Assembly: GCA_003117195.1 (NCBI GenBank)
Contig: BDSI01000176.1
Span: forward strand, 62,001-126,000
Direction of reading: 5' to 3'
Length of the DNA stretch: 64,000 bases
From: Eudorina sp. 2006-703-Eu-15
Taxonomy: Eukaryota; Chlorophyta; Chlorophyceae; Chlamydomonadales; Volvocaceae
Shown here piece after piece: positions 23,601-35,600 of the stretch. Below the pieces are notes generated by a model. That model did not search any database, had not been told where the DNA came from, and was given only the letters and a program-made list of their open reading frames with translations. A program made the translations under genes and the position numbers. Every line of letters starts with the position of its first letter. Position 1 is the first letter of the stretch.

Positions 23601-26600
23601 GTCAGCACGCGACGTGTCTCCTCACGCCATCTGTGTGTAAACCCCGCGATGCGTCCCTGTCCCCCCAACAGGTGTACATGCGGCAGCAGCAGTGGGGTAG
23701 AGCGCTGGAGCTCTGCGCCGCTGCGGGGCTGGACGCGGACCGGGTGTACGGCGCCCGGTGGGCCTCCCGGCCCGTGGACGCGGCCAACATAGCGGACAAC
23801 CTCGCCAAGATGGCGGACAGGTGGGCCGTAGGGTGGGGGTTAAAGAGAAAGACAGCCCCCGTAGGGTGGGGCGAGGGCGACCCAAAGGCCGGCCCTTCGG
23901 TTGGGGCTTGTCTCATTGCCCTGTACCTTGACACGGAGGGCCAACCGGGGTCCCGGATGCGCCGCAGGCGCTGGGTGGTGGAGGAGTGCTGCCGCCGGGT
24001 GGCCGCGGACTACGAGGGTCAGCGCAAGCTGATCAACTACGGACTGCGGGAGACGGCGAGGAAGGCCAAGCCGGCCGCACTCGCCGACGACGCGGACGAT
24101 GCGGTGGGTGGGCACCCCACGGCGGCCTCGCGGGGGTTCACGGGGGGTGGGGCGGCTCCCTTGCGCGCACGGAGGCGGGCTCGCGCTCAGCGAAGCGGTG
24201 ACGTTCCTCGCGTGACCAGGGCGCGCACCAGGGGCTGCACGGTTGGGCTGAGAGGGGACAGCCAGCGATCAGAGCGTCAGGCTGCTTGCGGTCTCGGTCA
24301 CCGACGCGGGTGCGTGGCCGCGCCAGTGCCCGCCGCTGGCTGGCCGGGCAGGACATCCGCTGGCGACGTTTCAAGCGGGAGGGGGAGTTTAATCATTTCG
24401 ATGGGGCGCGCGGCGCTGCTTGCAGATGTGCTTGAGAAAACCGAGATGCCAACACTGCAACACATATGTGCCTCAGACACATAACCACGCGATGTGCATG
24501 TGAGGTTTGGTGCATGTGTGTTATCGCCTTGTCACCCGCAGAGCTCCAACGCTTCAGCCCCCGCTACGCCCGGCGGGGCCCCGGCGTCGGGTGGCGTCAG
24601 CGCCGGCGTCACAGACCCACGGGACAGGGCGTGGTGGTGGTGCGTGCGGCTGCGCCTGTGGAAGCACAGCGACCGGCTGGAGGTGCTCTACGCGGCGCAG
24701 GGCAGGTGAGCGCAACGCCCGAAGACGACACTGAAGCACGACACCGCAGCGTCGGCACCCGCGTTGGTGCTCGCCCAGCGAGCGGTCTGTGTACCTTGTC
24801 CTTGGGAGTGAACCCCCGCTGCCATACCAATGCGGACTGTCAATGTGTGGGGTGGGGTGCCTCGTCCCTCTGCAAGGTTCTCCATGGAGGCGCGCTGCGG
24901 AGGGGTACAGGCGCCCTGCGTCATGGACGCCTCGCCCACACCTGCCGTCCGTCCCGCAGACAGACTTTCTCCACGCACTTGTCGGCACCCGCCCGGGTCT
25001 CCCTACCGGCTCACAAGCACACACCCGCCCCGCCCTGCGCCGCCTGCAACCCCGGCCGGCGACTCCGCACACCGGCCCCGCAGGACGTTCAACGCCGCGG
25101 CCTACTCGGCCTTCCGCGACCTGCCCCTGACCGCCGCCGCGGGCTCCTGGGCCGCCACCGGTGCCGTGGGGCCGCTGGCGGTGCTGGTGCAGCACTACCC
25201 CGCCTCCCTGTCGGGTCCCGTGCTGCTGGGGGTGCTTGCGCGGCTGCCGGAGACCATCAACCCGCGGCTCTACAGCGCGCTGCTGCCTCGGGCGGTGAGG
25301 ATTCCGGTTTAGTGAATTGGGGTGTTGGCTGTTGCGGTGGTGGTGGTGGTGGTGGTGGTGGTGAGGAGCAGGTGGAGAAGGAAGAGGAGACACAGGCAAT
25401 GCTGTCTGTGAGTCCTGGGCGCGCGGGCCGAAGCGAGCACTGCAGCGGTACCAAACACGGCCGTCGTACAAATGTGTGCACAACCAACCATCATATGCGC
25501 TTGCGAAATTCCTGAAGCGGGAGATTTGATGTGTGGGCAATGCATGCGGCTGCAGGCTGAGGGGAGCGAGCCGTCGACCCCGCCGCGGCCCCCCTCGATG
25601 CGGAAGACCGACTGGGTGGAGCAGCCCGAGGTGCTGGAGGAGCTGCGCCGGGCGCTCCCTGCCGGATCTGGATCTGGGTCCGGACCTGGGGAAGCCGCCG
25701 ACGCCCCGCAGTTTGACCCCGAGGCCACCGACGCGCTGGTGCGGCTGCTGGCGCCCCGGCCGCGTCTGTCCGCCGGCGCGCTGTCGGACTGGTACGCGGA
25801 CCGGGCGCTGCAGCTGGACGCGGAAACAGGGCAGCTGCAGGTGAGGGTCGGAGGGATGCGGGTGTAGGTGTCGACGTCGCGCCGACTTCAAAGGTAATGG
25901 ATGAGTGCCGCCGCGGAACGCACCCGCCGCAAGCCGAGCACTGGTCGCCACATCTTGGTCTGCGCTCGGGATGTAATCATGTGACCCATACACAGTTACA
26001 CAACGCTGACTAATGCGGCCTCGCACTGGCTTCGCTGAAGTGCCGCATGCCCTGGTGTCGCGTCCCGCTGCTGCTGCTGCTGCTGCCCAGGGCGCCCTCA
26101 CGCTTCTGGAGCTGGGCTGGGAGCGGGGCGCCCGGGGGCCCCGCGTGGCGCAGCTGCTGGGGGCGGCGAGGGCGCTGGCGGGTGGGTGCGGCGGGGCGGG
26201 CAGCGTGGGTGGGTCGCGCGCGTTGGCCAGGTGACGTGTAGGGCCGCTGGATGGCGTTGCGGGGATGCGCACTCACGGCTGGTCTGGGTGTGGTGGGCGG
26301 CTCATGCCGGGACGGGGTGGGGCGGGGGCCGCTACAGGGATGAGGACCCTATCGCCCAGGACCCCGCGCGTGAGCTGTCCACGACTTTCACGGACGGCCT
26401 CGCACTCGTGCGGTGGTAGTGAAAATACCTCACAGCGTGAGCACATCAGGCCTCACCGCGCTAGGGCGCGGAGCCTGCGCGGGGCCGCTGCACGCTCTGG
26501 CGGAGCGACGCTGCTTTTGTGACCATCCTCGGGGGGCAGACAAGTCACCTCGATACGGGCGGACGCGCCCGGACCCGCACCTGGCGATTCCCCGCACACC

Positions 26601-29600
26601 CGCAGGGGTGGTCGGAGACTCGGCCGGGTCGTCCAGGCCTCACTCGGCGGCGGGCGGCACCGCGGCGGCGGCGGCGGGAGCCCTGTGGCGGACGCGTCTG
26701 GGCGCCTTCGCCGCCATGCCCGGCCCCCAGCAGCTGCGGCTGCTGCTGGCGGGCAGCAGCGAGGAGAGCCTGGCGCAGGACCTGAGTGACAGGTGCGACC
26801 GCAGGAGCATGAGGGCCGGGGTCCACACGGGCAGGAGGTCCCGGAAGCGGCGGTGGTGCAGAGCAGCCGGGTGCTCGCGTGCGGGGGGCGAGGAGGGCTG
26901 GGGTGGACTATAAAACCACACACGGTTGTACGTTACTTTTAGCAACATATAATTAATATATCCTGCTTCAACGGCAGCGGCGGTCAACCGGACAACTACT
27001 ACGCAATCGGTGATTTTCGCGGTTTCGCTGTCTTTATTGACAAAGGGGTGGTCTGGGGCACCTGGGTGGAAACAGAGGCACCCGGGATTCCCTGGCGGAG
27101 CCATTCAACGGCCCGGGGCGGTGTGCCGGTGGAGGTGTCGGGAGCGTAGCCCGTCCGCTACCAGGCTGCAACCGGGCTGCGCGTCACGTCCCCCCTCCCT
27201 GGGGGCCTCCAAGTCCCTCCCTGGGGGACACCGCTTGGAGACCACGGCCGCAGCCCTGTGCAGGCCAGTGCAGGCCAGTCGGGCCCTGGACGCGCCCCAC
27301 GGACCTCCCATCCATCCCACCTGCCTTCCCTCCGGGCCCCCACAGGGTGGCTCCCTTCCTGCGCGGCCCCGGCTGGGACGCGCCGTCGGTGGAGGCGCTG
27401 GTGGGGACGCTGCTGGCGGAGGAGATGGCGGCGCGGCCGGGCTGGGCGGCGGCGCTGGTGGAGGCGGAGGCGCGCGGGCGGCTGCTGTTCAGCAGCGCAG
27501 GAGAGCTGGTGCAGGTGAGCGGGGAAGTGCGTGCGCGTGTGCTTAACAAGAAGCCCATCCATAACCGCCCAGGTCTTGGATACTTACCAAAACCTGCGAT
27601 TTACTTACCATTGACAATACCAGAAGACAACTATGGCAGGCAAGCAAGACGACCGTGTGTGCGTGCGCGTGTGTGTGTGCGCGCGCGTGGGGTTACGAAG
27701 TTATCCCGTCGACCCCGGCCCGGTACACGTGTGTGTATGTGTTTGGAAAAGGAATCCGCCCGTGTGTGTGTCTGTCGGGGCCTCCGTTCGCCTTAACTTG
27801 GGTGCTCCACGGATCCGAAACCCGCTGCCTGCTTCTCACCGGCCCACGCGCCAGGCCACCATCGCGGCGGTCGTGGCGTGTCCCCACACCGACGAGTGGC
27901 CCTCCCTGGAGCGGGCGGTGGCGGCCGCGGAGACGGCGCTGGACGGCGAGGGCGCGGCGACGGCGGAGGCTGCGGGGCCCGAGGCCGGCCCGGCGGCCCC
28001 CGGCTGGCTGGCCAACGTGCGCGAGCTGCGCGGCTTCGTGCGCGCGGGGTCGCTGCTAGCGGCGCGGGGGCTGCCGCTGACGGTGCGCCACGTCAGCAGC
28101 TGCGGTCGCGACGAGGCGGCGAGATGCGTGCGGCAGGTGCTGGGGAAGGTGCAGAGGTGAGTCTGAGCCCGCGTGCCGCAGTGCCGCCAGGAGATCGAAG
28201 GGAGGGTCCGGTGGGGTGCGGTGGGGTGCGGTGGGGTGCGGTGGGGTAGCGGACTGCTGGGTGACGGACTGCTGGGTGGCGGACTGTGTGGGAACGGGCC
28301 GCAGGTGGTTATCACGAATTGATTATCGGGGACGGGGACGGACAGGGCGGGCAGATATGGCCAAGGCAGCCGCGACACGCGGCACGTGGCAGATGCTGCC
28401 CGGCCGGAGCACCACGGGGCGGTGCTTTGTTCCACGAGGGAATGGCCACTGCGGTTGCGGTGGTTGTTTCCGGCGGGTCCCCCCCTGCTGCACAGGTCCA
28501 GCGCCTCCATGCCCGACGCCGCCTGGGCGGAGCTGTGGTCGCACCTGTCGGAGGTGCGCGCCGCCGCCTTCCCCTTCCTGCCGGCCGAAGAGCTGCTGTG
28601 CGAGGTGGCGCGCTGCATGCTGCACTGCGGCCGCAACGACCTGGCCAACGCCTACCTGCACGGCGACATGCCGGGTGGGTGGGTGGGTGGGTGGGTGGGT
28701 GGAGTCCGGGCTGCGGCTCGGGCTCGCGCCGTGCCGCCCCGGTCGGTGGGCACTGGGGGGCGGTACCGTATGCGGGGCAGTGGCCTGCCTTGCAGTACGG
28801 GGCTACTTCCCGCATTGCTTGGCAGGCCATGTGCAGGAGGATAGGGAGGAGGAGGAGGAGGAGCCTGCCAGTCTGCCTCGCCTTCAGCTCTCGCCGCGGC
28901 CTTTGCAGCAACCTCACGGCACTGTGCGGAGCAGGATCCTGGTCCGGCCAATGCACGCCTCGCATCACCACCCGGGTTTGTCTTTCTGTCAACCTCTTAG
29001 CCCCTCGCCATCTCACGGACCGACCCTTGTCCCACCTGCCCACATCCCGTGGACGTCTCCTCGCGGTTTCGGAGCGCAGATGGCCCCTCCATGAAGCTCG
29101 ATCCGCAAGCCGCCGACGCGCTCATCGTGTCCGCCGCCGCCGAGATCCTGGCGGGCGCGAACGACCCGTGGGACGACGCGGCGCAGCAGTCCGCCGCGTG
29201 CCTGGCGCTGGCCTCCCCGGACCACCCCGAGGCGATGGCGCTGCGGCGGCTGCTGATGGCGCTACAGGTGCTGCCGGACCTGGGGCTGGAGCTCATCCCC
29301 GCGCAGGTGATGCAGATGCAGGACCGCTTTGAGGTGATGCGGCTCATCCTGGAGGGCGGCGCCGCCCCTGGAGGGACAGCAGCGGGAGCCGGCGGCCGGG
29401 GAGGTGGGATCGGCATCGGCGGGTCGTTCGGGCGGGCGGCGTCGGCGGCGCTGGGCGGCAAGAGCAGCCGGCGGCGGGCCGCCGTGCGCGCGGCTGGCAA
29501 GGCCGCGGCGGCGGGCGGCCGTGCGGCGGCGGCGCTGGCGGGCGGGCTGCTGGCAGTGGCGGGGCGGGTGGCGGGCGCGAATGTGGCGGAGGCGGTGGCG

Positions 29601-32600
29601 GGGCGCGTGGGTATCGTGGCGGGCGCCGTTGCCGCGACGGTCTCTGCCGCGGCGGCGCCGGTGGCCGCGGGCGCCGCCGGTGCCGTACAGCCGCCGTACA
29701 AGCAGCTCGGTCGGCTGCTGGAGCTGTCGGAGCTGCTGGGTCTGGACTCACCGGAAGACGAGCTGCGTGTGAGGAGGGTGGGAGGATGTACGGGGGTCCG
29801 GATCCAAGATCCAGGAGTCGGTGGTGGGCGGGTCGCGGGTGGGGGCGGAATGGACGCGTGTTGTTGAGCAACGGGGCGGCTGCTCCGAGTCGCAGGTCAC
29901 TCCGGAATAAGGAACGCTGCCGGGCGCGCGTGCTTTGGGGTTGTATGCGCTTGGACCTCTACCCGGCATGGGTCGGCCCCCGACCTTGTCTGCAGCTGTC
30001 AATGCCCAGTCCACCTGAGCTACCGCACTCGGCACGTCGCACACAGCTGACATTCCGTGGGCTGCGCACGGCATGTTGTACGAGTGCCATTCCAGTGAGC
30101 CGTCACCTTCCGACCGCGCGAAGCTCTCAAGAGGGCCCCGACCCCTCGCCGAGACCCCAGGCTCTACCCCGCGCACCGCCCCCGCCTCGCCTCGCCCCTC
30201 CACACACATCGTTGCAGCTCAAGGACCTGGCCGGGCGGGCCGCCCTGCGCGCCGGGGACCTGGACGCGGCGCAACACCTGGCGCTGGGGCTGCTGGCGGC
30301 GCGATACGTACCCGCCTGGTGGGTGACACCTGACACGACGTGCGCGGGCGGTGTTTTGGGGGCGCCTCCCACGATGGAGGATGTACGATGTACGACACGC
30401 AGTACACGCGGATCACGAGAGTTGGCTCATGTGCACTGCGATGACGGCATGCAATCGCTGTCGTCCACCTGCCCCTACCGTACCTCCGACATCCGTCCCC
30501 CGCCTGCCCGTCCCCCGCCTGCCCGCCCCACCTGGCCACCACGACCCCCTCCTCCCCCCTCCGGCTGCCCAGGACGCTGTGCGCGGACCTGGGCATGGCA
30601 AGACACCTGCAGGACGACGCCGTACGGCAGCGGTTATTGTCATACGCGCTCCTGCACTGCCCGCCCGACCATATGAGTCGGCTGGTGGAGGAGCTCAGAG
30701 CGGCGGAGAGGCGCTGCGCGGGGGACGCCGGGCCAGGTGCGGCGTGCGGCGTGGGTGTGGCGGGTGGTTGGTTGATGTAGCCTTGGGGCAGCAAGCGAGC
30801 GGAGAGCACCTGCGGCAGGGGCGTGGGAGCGCCGCCTCTCGACCACACACGTGCACAGGGGCGAGGCCGCGTCTTGACCGGTCGGCTGGATGCGTTGGGG
30901 GTGCGGATGCGGATGCGGGGGTCACTGGTGTCGTTATGTGGATGGACAGGGGGCTTCTGATTACCGTATCGCATACGGTGCCGTACCCATCTGCGGTATA
31001 CGGTGCCGTACCCGTCTCCGGCATGCGGTGCCGTACCCATCTGCGGTATACGGTGCCGTACCCATCTGCGGTATGTGCCGTACCCGTCTCCGGCATGCGG
31101 TGCCGTACCCATCTGCGGTATCCGGCATGCGGTGCCGTACCCATCTGCGGTATACGGTGCCGTACCCATCTGCGGTATACGGTGCCGTACCCATCTGCGG
31201 TATACGGTGCCGTACCCATCAGCCGCGTGGGGGATCGGCCGCCCTCGTCATGCGTGTTCCCCTCCCCCCTCGCCCCTCGTGCACCGTGTGCCGTCCTCCG
31301 CAGATGGCTCGGGCACGTTGGTGCAGTCCCCCGAATACCTGCTGCGGGTCGCACTGCTGGCGCCGGGGCAGCGGGCCGCGGCCGCCTCCCCTGGAGCGGC
31401 CCAAAGCGCCTGCCTGCCCTCCCCGGGGGACACCCACCTGGCGCTGGCGGTGCTGGCCCCCGGGGGAGGGAGCGGAGGGGGCAGCAGCGGGACGGCCGCG
31501 GCCGCCAAGCTCCTGCAGGGGCTGTGCGGCGGCGGCGGGGGCGGCGGCGGCAGTCATGGCACCGACGGGGTGCCGTACGCACAGCTGCAGCGCGTCGTGA
31601 CGATGGAGTGCTACTGCCACTGCCTGCGGGCGCTGCTGCCGGCGGCGGACAGCGGGTCGGGGCGGCTGCGGCTGATGGAGCTGCCGCTGGGCGAGCTGCT
31701 GCGGCGGGTGGGTGGGCGGGTGGGCGGGTGTGTTGAGGAAGGGCGAAGTGGGCACTGGTCGGTGGGCGTGCGGCTCTCTGGCTTGACTCCGTCGAGGTAG
31801 GTTATAGCTTGGTTGCTCTTCGTGAGGTGGCATGATGTGACGCGAGGTGAGGTGAGGTGATGTGACCCGGTGGTCCGCAGGTCCGGCAGCTCAGCTCGGA
31901 GCCGTCCACGCCACCAGCTGTGGCGGCGGCAGCAGCGGCGGCGGTGGTGGCCGACGAACGGCTGGCGGCGGCGCGCGACAGCCGCACCGTACGGCAGCAC
32001 GTGCCCGAGGTTGACGCGGCGCAGTTCGCCAGCGGGGACGAGGAGTACCGCCGCCGGGTGAGGGGGGTGCGTGGGAGGGGGCGAGGAGGGGGCGAGGAGG
32101 GGGCGAGGAGGGGGCGAGGAGGGGGCGAGGAGGGGCGACGCCGCGGGACAGTCCGTTTCGTTGCCGTGGCACGTTGCACGAAGGGTGTCGCGACCCCCGT
32201 ACTGCCGCGTCCGTCCATGGAGCCAGTGCGCTGGGGGCAAGTGGAGGCACTGGCGCCCTCTGTTACGGGCGCGTCAGATGCCACAGGTGCCACAGGTGCA
32301 CGCCGAGGCGCCGGGTGGGACACACGGGACAGCTAGGTGGGACACATGGACGGTGGTGAGGTCTGGAGGCCGGCTGACCATTGGGAGCCTCCCCTCCCCT
32401 CACATCCCCTGAGGCCCCGGGGCCGCACATGGCTTTGTTGGGTTCCGAACCGCCCGCCCACTTACGCGCTCTTGCGTGCGCGTCCACACCCTCCACACCC
32501 TGTACCCGCCCGGATCGACCCCGGTCGTCGGTCCCCGGCTGCTGCTGCGGCTGCTGCTGCGGCTGCTGCTGCTGCTGCTGTTCCTCCCACACCCGCCCAG

Positions 32601-35600
32601 GCCATCCTGCAGCAAGCGGCTCTGGCGGGGGCAGCCGAGGCTGAGGCGCCCGGAGCCTCGCAGCGCGCGACGGAGCTGATGGAGCAGGCGCGGCGGCTGG
32701 CGGCGGCGTACGGCGTCGACCCGTGGGACGTCGAGCTGCACTTCACGTCGGCGCTCATCACCAGCAGCGGAGCCGTGACCCCCGAGGTGTGCGTGTGCGT
32801 GTGTTTAGAGAAAAGACCCGGTGCGTGTGAATAGAGGGTTTAGACACCCGGGCGAGCGGGGCGTGGGGGAACGCGTTGCATCTGGGAAGCCTCTCTCCCA
32901 TCAAGGCAGACACAGGGTGGGGTGCATGGCTCCGGTCATTTGGAGATCGGCGGCTGGGGCGACCAGTGGCCGGCCGGTTGGCTATGCCGGCCCCGCTCGT
33001 AGCTTCGGCCCCCGCCAGTAACGCCCGGCCAATGCTATACCGCACATACCGCAGCATCGCAGGATTGTGGTGTCAGCCGCCGCTCTTCACTCCCCCGAGA
33101 AGGCGACCCGCCCTGTGCGTGTGCTTCAGAGAATCTGATCTCCAACCCGACTGCCCCTTGCGTCCTCCCCTGCAGCTTCGGTCCGCCGTACAGTCTCGCG
33201 AGCCCGGCCTGCTGCGGCGGCCGTCGGCGCTGCTGCGCCACCTGGCGGCCGCCACGTACCCCGCCCTCCCGCCGGGCAGCGGGCCGCACCTGGCGCTCTG
33301 GCTGGCGGTGCTCACGGACTGCCTGCACGCCTGCGGGAAGGTGGGACGGAGGGGTGGGTGTAGGCGGCTGGGTGGGGCGGAGCTGGGCGAGGGGGGGGCC
33401 CAAAGTTTGGTAGGCCATGGGTGGGATGCCTGGAAAGCGGCTTGGTCTCAGCCCTGGCCCTCCCCCGGCCGGTGGCGCTCGAGTGGTCAAAGTCAAGCAA
33501 GAGCCGTCGGTGTGGGATCTCGGGGGAAAGCCCCGCCCGGCTGGTGTCCCAGAAGCGCCGCGCCCGCCGATCTGCTGCTTCATCATGCAAGGCCCTCGCC
33601 CTGCAGGTCAGATCCCGAATCGCTTCACGAACCGCCCGCCCTGTCCTGCTTCACCCAACTGCTGCTTCTCGTTTTGCGATTCCCCCTAATACCGCCGCCC
33701 ATCCGACCGCCCATCGAGCACCTCCCCACCCGACCCACCCCACCCACCGCCAGGACGACCCCGCGGCCGCCGCGCTGGGCTCCGCCGCGGCGCCCCTCCT
33801 GGGCAAGCTGCGCGACCTGCTCGAGAAGGCCGCCGCCGCACTCAAGGGCCTCGCACTCACGCAGGTGCACGCGCCGCTGCTGGCGCCGCTGCTCAGTCCC
33901 CTAGGCGTCGCGCTGGAGCCGCCGCCGCAGCCCGCGCCCGACGTCGCCGCCGCGGCCGCCGCCGCCATTTTCTCCTACGTCAAGCCCAGCAACCTGACGC
34001 AGGCGGTCAAGCTGGTGGCCGCGCTGCACAAGCTGCTGGGCCCCCAGGCCAAGAAGCCGGCCGCCAGCCTCCCCACCTCGACCTCGACCTCGGGCGGGGC
34101 GGGGTTGATGTTCCCGGACCTGCAGGCCGCGCTGGACGCGCTGCCCACCAGCCTGCCGTACCTGTGCCTGTCCGTCAAGGCCGTGGGGACCAAGTCGGTG
34201 ACCCCCGCGGCGGCGGGGCACCAGCACCCGCCGGCCCCGTCCCAGCGGGACATGGCGGTGGCGTGGGGCCACGTGGAGGAGCACATGGGGAGGCTGCCGC
34301 CGGCTCAGCTGGCCGCGTGGCTGGCGTTCCTGCTGCTGCCCGGATCGCCCTGCCCGCTGGGCCCAGGGGTCACTGGGGCGCCGCTGCAGGCGTGTCCCTG
34401 CCCCCTGGATGTGCGGCTGACGGTGAGTCGTCCGGGGAGCCGGGACTGGGGCTGGCCGCGGGTCGGCTGGAGGGCCAGGTCCGTGCCTAGCCGGGCACGG
34501 AAACCCTTCCTTCTCCTTCCTTTTAGTGATAGAGTTGAAGAGCTCCGCGAGTGCGCCTCGCCATGGGATGCTAGTGACGGCCCGCCCGCCGGACCCGTCC
34601 CCTGGCGGGGCCCCGCTGCTGCGCCGCGATTCCTCCCTCCGTAGCCCTGCCGCCGAGTCCCAGCCCGGTCTTGCTGAGCCCGTCACGTCCGCGCTCTTCC
34701 GGCCGCAACCGCTTGATGTTGCCGCAGGTACTGGACGCCTGCATGCCCAGGCTGCAGCCCTCCCGGTCGGTGGTGCCGGGCGGCGGCGCGGACGGCGCCT
34801 CCGCCTCCTCCGCGGCGGCCGAGGGCCCGCCGGTCGACCCACAGCTGCTCCGCCGCCTGCAGTCGCTGCACCGGCGGCTGCTGATGCTGCGGGCTGCGCG
34901 CCAACACGCCGCCGAGGGCCTGGATGAGCGGCAGGTAGGGTCCGGGGGCGGGGCGGGGCGGGGCGGGGGGCCATGCCCTTCTCTTCGGTCGGCGCAGCGG
35001 TATCGCGGAAGGATCGATCCTCGCTGTAGGGACTCGCCTGGCGCAGTGCGCGCTGGCGGCTGTGGGGACTGGGGCCCGACCCGAGGTCTGCAGTCGTCTG
35101 CTGAGGGCCAGTAGCGACTTGCCCGAGCACATCCTGACACACGTGGGTGACCTGATTGGGGACCCGGGGTTTACGTTGTTGTTACGGACACGGGGAGGGA
35201 CACAGATCCCCTCCTTTATGGCAGCGTCCTGCGGTCCAGTCATGGCATGGTCTCACAGAGTCGCCGTGCCTGTGCCTGTGTCTTGTGCTCCCACCCGGTG
35301 TCACGACCCCTTCGCGCACCAGCTCCGGGATCTAGAGGTGTCGCTGCTGCCGGCAGAGGAGCCCGGCGCCAGCCCAGGAGGCGGTGCAGACGCAGGTACG
35401 GCTGCCGTACACTGCGCCCTGTCCACCCTGGCGGCCGCCGGCTGTCCCGCGGCCGTCCTGTTGGAGCTCGCGGCCACCGCGACGGAGCCGCTCGACGACG
35501 ACACCGGCGGCAGCGGCGGCAGCGGCGGAGGGTCCGGCCCGCCAGAGGCGGCCGTGCAGCTGGTGCAGGACGCCGTGGGCGATGCCGTACGGTCGGCGCT

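Noticed and set aside
26338..26412. Extra NBAS exon (DEDPIAQDPARELSTTFTDG)
   Set aside because: Splice sites exist, but including it breaks the phase with the next exon. Joining 26181 directly to 26606 keeps the frame through the whole gene. It may be an alternative exon.
30964..31220. CRISPR-like array
   Set aside because: Units are contiguous with no unique spacers, within an intron of a eukaryotic gene; it is a minisatellite.
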